Source: Pseudohoeflea sp964511625
GTDB lineage: Bacteria; Pseudomonadota; Alphaproteobacteria; Rhizobiales; Rhizobiaceae
Length of the DNA: 64,000 nt
Direction: 5' to 3'
NCBI GenBank assembly: GCA_964511625.1
Contig: CAZEJG010000008.1
Coordinates: 1-64,000, forward strand
Made by a program: the position numbers and the translations under genes
Shown here: positions 8,795-16,411 of the stretch, piece by piece
Layout: each line of letters opens with the position of its first letter
How positions within the stretch are numbered: the stretch's first letter is position 1
Notes under the pieces: generated by a model
What the model saw: only the letters and a program-made list of their open reading frames with translations
Told to the model about the DNA's origin: nothing
The model's database searches: none

Positions 8795-8975
8795 TTTCCA
8801 AATATCACATAGAGGCGGAAGACTCGCCAACAAAACCGAAACATTTTCCTCAGCTGCCGCATAGTGCGGCCTATCTGGCGGCCGAGATTCAATCCCCGCC
8901 TTCCTCTCGCCCGGCGAAGAGCATGAGCGGCGCACCGATGAACCACAAATGCATGTAGATCCCGATTTGTTGAGA

Positions 8976-10247
8976 TCACCTGCTGAGTCTGAATCCGATA
9001 GATGCGCCGCGACTGCGCGAGGGGGCTTTCGCCCCTCGCGAAAATCGCAAGTAGCGCCCGACATCCTTACGAAGGTCGTTGAGTTGTTTCGCCTGGCCCC
9101 GGCGCAGTTCCTTGAAACGGGCTTGCAGGACGGCGCGCTGCGCGCGCTGTCTTTCGGCTAGCGCGAGGCGCTCTTCGGCGTGGCGCTCGCGGGTTGCGTT
9201 CGCTTCTTTCTCGTTTTGCCTGCGCACTTGTTGGTACTCGCCCGTCAGCCGGTGCCATAGGCCACGCAGCCCCTTCGGCAGGCGATTGGCACGTGCCAGG
9301 GTTTCCGCGTCCCATTCACGCTTTTGTTTTTTGTCGAGTTTCTCGCGCGCGGCGCGGTGCAGCTTCGTCATCTCGGCCTTGTAGGCATCGAGCCTGGCTG
9401 CGCGGGATCGGAACCGCTCGCGCGATTCCGCGATGTGGCGCCGGATTGCCGGGGTCATCTTCGCGGCGATGACCGTGCGGGTTGCCTCGACGCCTTTCAG
9501 GCTCTCACCCTCGCCGAGACGGGCGCGAACCTCCTTCGCCTTGAGGCCCAGCATGCGGGGCAGGGAATAGACCTCGCCATTGTGGTCGAGGACGACATGG
9601 CCGCGACGGTCGCCCTTGGCGAGGAAGAAGCCGCGTTCCTGCAAGCCGTTCTGGAAAGAGGCGAGGTTGTCGGAAACCGACCAGCAATCCTGAATGGACT
9701 TCTTGAGCCAGCGCGGATCGACGCCCTGCCGTTTGCATTGCTGCCATTCGGCCAGCGAGAAATTGGCCGGATCGCGCATGCCGCATTCGGCCAGGCCGCG
9801 CGGCATGTCCCAGCCATGTTCGAGATAGAGGTCGCGGGATATCCCGCTCAGCTTCGTCTTGAAGAAGGAAAGCTGTTTCGCCGTCATGGTGTCGGCATCG
9901 ATGCGCGACCAGACGCAATGCGCATGCCTCCGGCCTTCCTTCTCGTGGAAGACGACCGCGCGCGGCTGGTCGGTCAGGCCGAGCCGGTTCTCGATCCGGT
10001 CGAGCGCGTCCTCGAACATTTCGACGGAGACGTTCTCGTGTTCCGGCGGATTGAGGCTCAGCGAGAACAGATATTGCTGGCACTTGGTGCCGAGACTGAT
10101 CGCTTCGGTTTCCTTGAAGGCGTCATGCAGATTGTCGGCGGCAAAGCCGCGCAGCTCGTGCAGGCGCACATGCTCATTGTCCTCAACCTTCATAAGATGG
10201 GCGGCGAGATTCGCGCCGGAGCCGCGTTGCGATGCCTTGAGGATCAT
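8976..10247 (-). CDS. Relaxase / mobilization nuclease
   Basis: This 423-residue protein begins MILKASQRGSGANLAAHL and carries VFHEKEGRRHAHCVWSRID near residues 98-116. The HxxxxRRHAH cluster matches the metal-binding histidine motif of relaxases of the Pfam Relaxase (MobP-like) group. The C-terminal ~180 residues are Arg/Glu-rich and probably coiled coil. Such enzymes nick oriT of a mobilizable element and pilot the strand during transfer. The start overlaps the mobC stop by 4 bases, so the two are translated together. No coupling protein or type IV secretion genes are in the window, so transfer would need a helper. The nucleophilic Tyr could not be assigned by eye. Confidence 0.85.
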   Translation of the reverse strand: MILKASQRGSGANLAAHLMKVEDNEHVRLHELRGFAADNLHDAFKETEAISLGTKCQQYLFSLSLNPPEHENVSVEMFEDALDRIENRLGLTDQPRAVVFHEKEGRRHAHCVWSRIDADTMTAKQLSFFKTKLSGISRDLYLEHGWDMPRGLAECGMRDPANFSLAEWQQCKRQGVDPRWLKKSIQDCWSVSDNLASFQNGLQERGFFLAKGDRRGHVVLDHNGEVYSLPRMLGLKAKEVRARLGEGESLKGVEATRTVIAAKMTPAIRRHIAESRERFRSRAARLDAYKAEMTKLHRAAREKLDKKQKREWDAETLARANRLPKGLRGLWHRLTGEYQQVRRQNEKEANATRERHAEERLALAERQRAQRAVLQARFKELRRGQAKQLNDLRKDVGRYLRFSRGAKAPSRSRGASIGFRLSR

Positions 10248-10672
10248 GGCGATCCTCCCGGCTTCATGCCGAGCGCCTTCATCAGGAGAAGTCGGATTGC
10301 CCGAACGTCGCGCAGCGACTCCAGCAGAAACTCTTCGGTCTCAGGCGTCATCGGCAACGAGCCGATATTGGCCGCATAGGCGAGTTGGTTCAGATTGCTG
10401 GCGATGCGCGACTTGCCAAGCAGGGCAAGCGCCCTGGCCAGTGCCTCCCGATCTTCGACCGAGTGCCCGGAACGGCGCATCCGCAGCGGTGGCTCATTCA
10501 GCGCCTTGGCCTTGATATACGCGCCGAGCGGCGCGCCCGCGGCTTCCAGTTGCAGGCGGGCGCGCTGCGCCTCCGTCAGCCGAATGCAGAAGGGGGAAGG
10601 CCGCTTGCCGTGGCCGCGCCTGTGCTGAGTTTTTTGTTCGGCGGATTGGTTGAATTGGTACGCTACGGACAT
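10244..10672 (-). CDS. mobC: MobC-like relaxosome accessory protein
   Basis: This 142-residue basic protein has an N-terminal FCIRLTEAQRARLQLEAAGA segment like a ribbon-helix-helix DNA-binding unit, followed by LGKSRIASNLNQLAYAAN. The NLNQLA...N signature is typical of bacterial mobilization proteins (MobC family). It would bind oriT and help the relaxase open the DNA. It directly precedes the relaxase with a 4-base overlap. No good ribosome site is seen before its ATG, so translation may be coupled to the small frame that overlaps its start. Confidence 0.85.
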   Translation of the reverse strand: MSVAYQFNQSAEQKTQHRRGHGKRPSPFCIRLTEAQRARLQLEAAGAPLGAYIKAKALNEPPLRMRRSGHSVEDREALARALALLGKSRIASNLNQLAYAANIGSLPMTPETEEFLLESLRDVRAIRLLLMKALGMKPGGSP

Positions 10673-10773
10673 GGCGGCACCGGAGGCTTCTGCCTCAGGT
10701 GCTCAAGCTGGGTGTTCCATTCGGTCAGCACCTCGAACAATTCGTTCGAAGTTTCGCCATCAAGGCGCGCCAT
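10663..10773 (-). CDS. Possible small protein (36 aa) overlapping the mobC start
   Basis: An ATG at 10773 opens 36 codons (MARLDGETSNELFEVLTEW, then a Pro-rich end) and stops inside the first codons of mobC. It is acidic and probably one helix. The overlap and the weak ribosome site of mobC would fit translational coupling. The ribosome site of this frame is also weak, and no homologue is recognised, so it may be non-coding. Confidence 0.3.
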   Translation of the reverse strand: MARLDGETSNELFEVLTEWNTQLEHLRQKPPVPPCP

Positions 10774-10805
10774 TTCCGCATCTTAACCACCGAATTCATC
10801 GACGA

Positions 10806-10831
10806 CCCCGCCGCGGCTATGCCGGGCGGGG
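10806..10831 (-). terminator. Stem-loop just downstream of paoC at the island junction
   Basis: Arms CCCCGCC (10806-10812) and GGCGGGG (10825-10831) are perfectly paired around a 12-base loop, 27 bases after the paoC stop. There is no T tract, so it is only a possible terminator. It could equally be part of the element's end or transfer region. Confidence 0.35.
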
Positions 10832-10857
10832 CGCTTTCGCTGATCACGAACCTGGCG

Positions 10858-13053
10858 TCAGTCGAGGTCAGCCAAGACCTTGTCCAGCGTGGCGGGGTAG
10901 TCACGGACACGCACGCCGGTGGCGTTGTAGATCGCGTTGGTGATCGCCGCGGCCGCCCCGCAGATGCCGAGTTCGCCCAGCCCCTTGGCCTGCATCGGAT
11001 TGGCCCAGTCGTCGCGTTCCTCGATGAAGAGAACCTCGAGATGCGGCACGTCGGCATTGACCGCCACATGGTATTCCGCGAGGTCGTGATTGACGATCTG
11101 GCCATGGCGCGGATCGTGGGCGAGTTCCTCCGTCAGCGCCATGCCGATCCCCCAGCTCATTCCGCCGAGGCACTGCGAGCGGGCGGTCTTGTGGTTGAGG
11201 ATGCGGCCCGCGGCGAAGGCGCCGAGCATGCGGCGCACGCGTGTTTCGCCGGTCACGCCATTGACCGCAACCTCGGCGAAATAGGCGCCGTAGGTCGCCT
11301 GCCGCACCTTGGACTTGGCTTCGCCCGGCTCGACATGGCCGATTGCCTCGATAGGCTCATCGGCGAGGACTTCGGTCAACGGAGACTTGCGATTGCCGGC
11401 GATCGCCATGCCGTCCTTCAGCGTCAGTTCGTCTTCGCTGCAGTCGAGCACCTTGGCGATCCTTCTGCGGATTTCCTCGCAGGCCAGATAAACCGAAGTC
11501 CCGCTGGAGGCCGCGCCGAAGGAGCCGCCCGAGCCCGAGCCGGGCGGAAGCTCGGTGTCACCCAGCCGCACCGTGACTTTTTCGGGCGGCAGGCCGAGCA
11601 TCTCGCAGGCAATCTGGGTGAGGATGGCGTAGGTGCCCGTCCCGATATCGGTCTGGTCGGTTTCAACCTCCGCCGTGCCGTCTGCCTTCAGGCGGACACG
11701 GGCCTTGGATTCGATCAGCATGTTGACACGGAACGCCGAGGCCATGCCGAGGCCGATGCGCCACTCACCCTCGCGAACGGCCCCGGGCTCCGGGTTACGC
11801 TTGTCCCAGCCGAAGGCGCGGGCGCCCTCGTCGAGCGCTTCGGCCAGCTTGTGCGAGGAGAACGGAATGTGCTTCGACGGGTCCTCGTCCGGGATGTTGA
11901 TCTTGCGCAGCTCGACCGGGTTGATGCCGGTCTTGACGGCCAGTTCGTCCATGGCGTTTTCGAAGACGGTCACGCCGACGGATTCGCCGGGCGCGCGAAC
12001 GGAGCCCGCGCAGGTGCGGTTAACGCGGGCGATCTCATGACCGATCACCCGGTTCTCGCCGCGATACATAAAGGGCGTCGCCTGGGTCACCGGTTCGGCG
12101 AAGTCCTCGCCGTCGAGGTTGGAGACCAGCACTTCGTGACCAATTCCGGTCAGCAGACCCTTCGCGTCGGCTGCAAGACGAACACGCTGGCGTGTTTCGG
12201 AGCGACGCATCGTCGTTTCGAAAACCTGCGGCCGGGTCATGACCACGGAGACCGGCCTGTCGAGTTGCTTGGCCGCAATGGCTGCAGCCACCGCCTCGGG
12301 CGCGATGCCGAGCTTGGAGCCGAAGCCGCCGCCGACATAGGGCGACAGGATGCGAACGTTGTCGGGATCGATGCCGAGACTGTCGGCCAGTTCGTTGCGG
12401 TTGAACCGCAGCATCTGGTAGCTGCCGCGCAGGGTGACGCGGTCGCCGTCCCATTCGACAATCGAGGCGTGCGGCTCCATCGCCGCGCTCGAATGGCCAG
12501 GCGTGGTGTAGGTCGCATCCACCGCATGCGCGGCATCGCGCATCGCCGCGTCGAGATCCCCCATCGAAGACTGCTTGCCTTCCGGCGTCTCAGGTTCGAC
12601 CGCTTCGGGATCGACTGCGAAATCGGTGGCCCTGTCGATCTGGATCTCAAGCCTCTGTGCCCCATGACGGGCTTGCTCGAAGGTCTCGGCGACCACAAGG
12701 GCGACGGGCTGACCGAAATAGGAGATATCCTCCGTTCCCTGGACCGGGGCCTCGTTGGCCATGCCCTGCGCCGGGTTGCGCAAGAGCCGCTCGTCGCTGA
12801 TCACGGCGAGCACGCCCGGCATCGCCTCGACGGCGGCTGCATTGAGCTTGCTCACCTTGCCTTTGGTCGCGGGGGCTCGCACAAGGACGCCGTGACAGAG
12901 ATCGTCATGTTGCCATTCGGCGGCATACGGGGCCGTTCCGGTGACCTTGAGCGGGCCGTCCGGCCGGTCGAGCGGCGTGCCGAGCACACCCTGAACCATA
13001 TCGTCGAGCCTGCGGCGGGTATCGGCTTCGTCCATCTTGAGGTGGCGGTTCAT
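10858..13053 (-). CDS. paoC: Aldehyde/xanthine oxidoreductase, molybdenum-binding subunit (PaoC-type)
   Basis: This 731-residue subunit binds the molybdopterin cytosine dinucleotide cofactor. GGGFGSK near residue 240 is the conserved cofactor-contact loop. KGLGELG near the C-terminus places the catalytic Glu at about residue 694. It follows the FAD and 2Fe-2S subunits in the order A-B-C with 4-base overlaps, as in E. coli paoABC, whose enzyme oxidises aromatic and other aldehydes. The product would be the large subunit of an ABC heterotrimer. The substrate here is inferred only from that similarity. The maturation protein gene (paoD/xdhC) is not in the window. Confidence 0.85.
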   Translation of the reverse strand: MNRHLKMDEADTRRRLDDMVQGVLGTPLDRPDGPLKVTGTAPYAAEWQHDDLCHGVLVRAPATKGKVSKLNAAAVEAMPGVLAVISDERLLRNPAQGMANEAPVQGTEDISYFGQPVALVVAETFEQARHGAQRLEIQIDRATDFAVDPEAVEPETPEGKQSSMGDLDAAMRDAAHAVDATYTTPGHSSAAMEPHASIVEWDGDRVTLRGSYQMLRFNRNELADSLGIDPDNVRILSPYVGGGFGSKLGIAPEAVAAAIAAKQLDRPVSVVMTRPQVFETTMRRSETRQRVRLAADAKGLLTGIGHEVLVSNLDGEDFAEPVTQATPFMYRGENRVIGHEIARVNRTCAGSVRAPGESVGVTVFENAMDELAVKTGINPVELRKINIPDEDPSKHIPFSSHKLAEALDEGARAFGWDKRNPEPGAVREGEWRIGLGMASAFRVNMLIESKARVRLKADGTAEVETDQTDIGTGTYAILTQIACEMLGLPPEKVTVRLGDTELPPGSGSGGSFGAASSGTSVYLACEEIRRRIAKVLDCSEDELTLKDGMAIAGNRKSPLTEVLADEPIEAIGHVEPGEAKSKVRQATYGAYFAEVAVNGVTGETRVRRMLGAFAAGRILNHKTARSQCLGGMSWGIGMALTEELAHDPRHGQIVNHDLAEYHVAVNADVPHLEVLFIEERDDWANPMQAKGLGELGICGAAAAITNAIYNATGVRVRDYPATLDKVLADLD

Positions 13054-14021
13054 CGGGTTGCTTCCTCCAGCACGGCTTTCAGGGTTCGGCGGGCGAGCGG
13101 GATCTTGAAGTCGTTGCCGCCCTGCCCTTTCGCATTTTTCAAAAGCGCCTCAGCGGCCGCCTCGAAGACGGCTTCGGTCGGCTCCTGTCCGACGAGCGCG
13201 TCCTCGACCGCCGCATCGCGCCACGGCTTGGGTGCGAGTCCGCCAAAGGCAAGACTGGCGCTCGCGATCTTTCCATCGGCGACGTCGACGACAGCGGCGA
13301 CCGACACTAGCGCGAAGGCATAGGAAGCCCGGTCACGCACCTTGCGGTAGACGTGACGGCCTTCCGGTGGCTTCGGCAGAATGACAGCGGTTATCAGATC
13401 GCCGGGCGCGAGCACGGTTTCCCGTTCCGGTGTATCGCCCGGCAGGAGATAAAGTTCATCGAGGGGCAGCTGCCGCGTTTCGCCGTCACGGCCGCGGATC
13501 TCGACCTCGGCGCCGAGCGCCATCATGGCGACCGCCATGTCGCTCGGGTGGGTTGCGACGCATTTCTCGCTGGCGCCGAGAATGGCGTGAATGCGGTTGA
13601 TCCCGCCGATCGCCGAACAGCCGGAGCCCGGCTCGCGCTTGTTGCACGGCATGGCGGTGTCATAAAAATAATAACAACGCGTGCGCTGCAGCAGGTTGCC
13701 GCCGGTGGTGGCCTTGTTGCGCAACTGGCCACTGGCGCCGGCGAGCAGCGCCTTGGCGAGGACCGGCCAGGTTTTCCGGACCCGCATGTCGGCTGCCAGA
13801 TCGCTGTTGGTGACCAGAGCGCCGATCTTCAGGCCGCCGTCGTCTGTCTCCTCAATGTCCGCGAGATCGAGGCGATTGATGTCGATGATACGGTCGGGCG
13901 TCATCACCTCGAGCTTCATCAGGTCGAGGAGATTCGTGCCGCCCGCGATGATGGCCGCCCCTCGAGGAGCGGCGGCGACGTCGCCGAGTTCGCCTGCACG
14001 CTGGTAGTCGAACGGTCTCAT
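13050..14021 (-). CDS. paoB: Aldehyde oxidoreductase FAD subunit with extra Fe-S loop (PaoB-type)
   Basis: Starting at the ATG at 14021, which overlaps the paoA stop as ATGA, the protein has 323 residues. AIIAGGTNLLDLMK near residue 24 is the FAD diphosphate-binding loop of the CO dehydrogenase medium-chain family. A Cys-bearing insertion, with RCYYFYDTAMPCNKR, GSGC and EKCVATHP, matches the extra [4Fe-4S] loop that sets PaoB apart from ordinary xanthine dehydrogenase FAD subunits. This is the strongest reason to call the complex PaoABC-like. It would pass electrons between the 2Fe-2S subunit and FAD. Confidence 0.85.
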   Translation of the reverse strand: MRPFDYQRAGELGDVAAAPRGAAIIAGGTNLLDLMKLEVMTPDRIIDINRLDLADIEETDDGGLKIGALVTNSDLAADMRVRKTWPVLAKALLAGASGQLRNKATTGGNLLQRTRCYYFYDTAMPCNKREPGSGCSAIGGINRIHAILGASEKCVATHPSDMAVAMMALGAEVEIRGRDGETRQLPLDELYLLPGDTPERETVLAPGDLITAVILPKPPEGRHVYRKVRDRASYAFALVSVAAVVDVADGKIASASLAFGGLAPKPWRDAAVEDALVGQEPTEAVFEAAAEALLKNAKGQGGNDFKIPLARRTLKAVLEEATR

Positions 14022-14527
14022 TCGCTTTCTCCCCGCGCGACGCCACGGATCGCATCGACAATGTTGGGATAGGCGGAACAACGGCACAGGTTGCCGCTCA
14101 TGCGCTCGGAGATTTCGGCATCCGTCAGATCGGGTTCGGCGGTGATGTCGTCGGTCACGTGGCTCGGCCAGCCGGCGCGGGCCTCTTCGATCATCGCGGT
14201 GGCGGAGCAGATCTGGCCGGGCGTGCAATAGCCGCACTGGAATCCGTCATGGGCGACAAAGGCCTTCTGCAGCGGCGACATGTCGTCGACCGTCCCGAGG
14301 CCCTCGATGGTGGTGATCTCGTCACCGTCATGCATGCAGGCGAGCGACAGGCAGGAGTTGATGCGGCGTCCGTTGACCAGAACCGTGCAGGCGCCACACT
14401 GGCCGTGGTCACAGCCCTTCTTCGTGCCCGTGAGGCCCAGATGATGGCGGAGAGCGTCGAGCAGGGATGTCCGTGTATCGGCGTCAAGGACCTCCCTGAG
14501 GCCATTGATCAAGAGTTCGGTTTTCAT
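14018..14527 (-). CDS. paoA: 2Fe-2S subunit of aldehyde oxidoreductase (PaoA-type)
   Basis: The 169-residue protein has a plant-ferredoxin-like cluster motif (GCDHGQCGACTVLVNG, then a later Cys) and a second four-helix cluster domain (CGYCTPGQI and GNLCRCSAY). Both are standard for the small subunit of the xanthine oxidase family. Unlike E. coli PaoA it begins directly with the ferredoxin fold and has no Tat leader, so the complex is predicted to be cytoplasmic. It is the first gene of the three-gene unit and lies 140 bases after the stop of the preceding SDR gene. Confidence 0.88.
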   Translation of the reverse strand: MKTELLINGLREVLDADTRTSLLDALRHHLGLTGTKKGCDHGQCGACTVLVNGRRINSCLSLACMHDGDEITTIEGLGTVDDMSPLQKAFVAHDGFQCGYCTPGQICSATAMIEEARAGWPSHVTDDITAEPDLTDAEISERMSGNLCRCSAYPNIVDAIRGVARGESE

Positions 14528-14667
14528 GCGGTCCTCGTCCGGTCGGGAATTGCGCTAACAGCGGAGTCTGTTTGCGGGTAACCGGCCGGGCGACGACTAG
14601 TTCCATCGGAACTTGGCGAGGACACCGGCTCAGACGAGAATTGGCCCGGGAGCTTCGAGGTCGTTCA

Positions 14668-15375
14668 TCAGGCGATCGCGTAGCCGCCGTCGATCGGCAG
14701 CGTCACCCCGTTGATGTAGCTGGCGGCCGGGGACACCAGGAAAGCGACCACCTGGCCCACTTCCTTGGGCTCGCCCCATCGCGCCATCGGGATGCGCTTC
14801 ATGATCGGTTCGGCGCGTTCGGGATTGTTCATCGCGTTGACCGCCATGCGAGTCTTGACCCAGCCCGGCGCGACCGCGTTGGTCCTGACGCCAGCCGATC
14901 CCCAGGACGCGGCGAGCGCGCGGGTGAAGGAATCGATCGCCCCCTTGCTGGCCGAATAGGCGGGATTGCCGACAGAGCCGAAGATCGACCACATCGAGGC
15001 GAAATTGACGATGGCGCCGCGGCGGCTCTTCAACTGGTTTTCGAGTGCAAAACAGAGTTGCTGGGTGCCGCGGAAGTTGACCTCCATGACCTTGTCGAAC
15101 CCGTCATTGCTGAATTCGCGACGATCATGAAGGATGGTGCCGGCCGCATTGACGAGCGCATCCACAGCTTCGACTTCCTTCGCAAGATCGGCGATGGCCG
15201 CGCCGTCGGTGATGTCGAAATGCCGTTCGACGAGATCCGGGTGATCGATGTTCTCCTCGACATCGAGCCCGAGCGACCAGACCTTGAAACCGTCGGCCAG
15301 AAGCTGTTTCACGCAGGCCTGTCCAAGCCCGGTGCCGCCACCGGTGACGACTGCGATCTTCCTTGTTTCAGACAT
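14668..15375 (-). CDS. SDR-family oxidoreductase
   Basis: The ATG at 15375 gives 235 residues (MSETRKIAVVTGGGTGLGQ). TGGGTGLG is the NAD(P)-binding glycine motif, and a Ser with YSASK gives the SDR catalytic Ser-Tyr-Lys set. PGWVKTRM follows. It is the last gene of the 16-gene run, 34 bases after the APH-type kinase gene. In a levulinate-type module such an SDR would interconvert 3- or 4-keto and hydroxyacyl-CoA; the substrate is unproven. Confidence 0.85.
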   Translation of the reverse strand: MSETRKIAVVTGGGTGLGQACVKQLLADGFKVWSLGLDVEENIDHPDLVERHFDITDGAAIADLAKEVEAVDALVNAAGTILHDRREFSNDGFDKVMEVNFRGTQQLCFALENQLKSRRGAIVNFASMWSIFGSVGNPAYSASKGAIDSFTRALAASWGSAGVRTNAVAPGWVKTRMAVNAMNNPERAEPIMKRIPMARWGEPKEVGQVVAFLVSPAASYINGVTLPIDGGYAIA

Positions 15376-15409
15376 GTGCGTTTCCTGGCTTGCTATTGCT
15401 GATAGACTG

Positions 15410-16411
15410 CTAGTCGACGAGTTCGAGGCCACGTGCGGCAAACCGCCCGGCCAGCGGCGCCAGCTTTTCGGCCTCGGCACCGGCCGCATTGCCCTGACGG
15501 GCGCGCTCGGCGATGCCGACGAAGATGACGGCGAAGCGGAACAGCGCGAAAGCCTCGTGGACGGGTTCGAGCGGGGCTTCTGATATCGCGTGGCGCATGT
15601 AGTGGGCGACGAATTCCTCGCGCGAGGGAATGCCGTCAGCCTCCGCGCCCAGTCCGCGGATGCCGCCATACTCGTCCGGCGTGGTGCGCCAGGGCATGCA
15701 GCAGAAGCCGAGATCGGCGAGCGGATGGCCGAGCGTCGAGAGTTCCCAGTCGAGAATGCCGGCGACCTTCGGCTCGTTCGGATGATAGATCAGATTGCCG
15801 ATGCGATAGTCGCCGTGGACGATCGCCACCTGGCCATCATCTTCCGGAAGGTGATCGCCCAGCCAGCCGGCCAGACGATCGAGCTCGGGGATGTCCATGC
15901 CTTCGGCGGCCTGCCATTGCGACAGCCAGCGGCGGTACTGCCGTTCGAAATAGCCGGTGGGGCGACCATAATCGCCGAGCCCAACCTCGTCCGGGCGTAC
16001 CGCATGAAGTCGCGCCAGCGTCTCGGCCATGGAAAGATAGATCGCGCGTCGTTCGTCCGTCCCCAGCCCCGGCAGCGAGGCGTCATGGAACACGCGACCT
16101 TCGAGACGTTCCATCAGATAGAATTCGGTGCCGAGGACAGAGGTGTCGTCGCAAAAGGCGACCGGCCGCGGCACGGGCACGTCCGTTTCCGCCAGCGCCG
16201 AGAGCACCCGGTATTCGCGGTCGACGGCATGCGCGCCCTTGAGGATCGGGCCGCCCGGCTTCTTGCGCAGCACATAGGCCTTACCGTCCGCCCGGACGAA
16301 GAAGGTCGGGTTGGACTGGCCGCCGGCAACGGCGTCGATCGTCTCTAGTTGTCCGAGATCGTGCGCGCGCAGCCAGTCGGAGAAAGCGCCAGTATCGATG
16401 GTCGAACTCAC
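15410..16411 (-). CDS. APH-fold phosphotransferase (ACAD10/LvaA-like)
   Basis: A GTG at 16411 overlaps the stop of the acyl-CoA ligase (GTGA), giving 333 residues. AVAGGQSNPTFFV is the glycine-rich nucleotide loop, VHGDYRIGN (Brenner motif) holds the catalytic Asp, and GILDWE holds the metal-binding Asp. Proteins of this family beside acyl-CoA dehydrogenases and ligases phosphorylate the 4-hydroxyl of 4-hydroxyacyl-CoA, as LvaA does in levulinate breakdown and ACAD10/11 do in animals. The neighbours here fit that scheme. The small LvaB partner is not seen. Confidence 0.82.
   Translation of the reverse strand: MSSTIDTGAFSDWLRAHDLGQLETIDAVAGGQSNPTFFVRADGKAYVLRKKPGGPILKGAHAVDREYRVLSALAETDVPVPRPVAFCDDTSVLGTEFYLMERLEGRVFHDASLPGLGTDERRAIYLSMAETLARLHAVRPDEVGLGDYGRPTGYFERQYRRWLSQWQAAEGMDIPELDRLAGWLGDHLPEDDGQVAIVHGDYRIGNLIYHPNEPKVAGILDWELSTLGHPLADLGFCCMPWRTTPDEYGGIRGLGAEADGIPSREEFVAHYMRHAISEAPLEPVHEAFALFRFAVIFVGIAERARQGNAAGAEAEKLAPLAGRFAARGLELVD

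Noticed and set aside
7805..9064. Longer version of the HEPN-like gene starting near 9064
   Set aside because: The added N-terminal part overlaps the relaxase 3' end, has no domain and no suitable ribosome site. The ATG at 8794 fits better.
10640..10860. Search for a known oriT nick site upstream of mobC
   Set aside because: No RP4-like ATCCTG or R1162-like TAAGTGCGCC sequence is present here, so no oriT is claimed.
10699..13323. Very long plus-strand frame opposite paoC/paoB
   Set aside because: It runs against a gene whose family motifs are clear. High GC leaves long stop-free frames on the other strand, and the product shows no domain.
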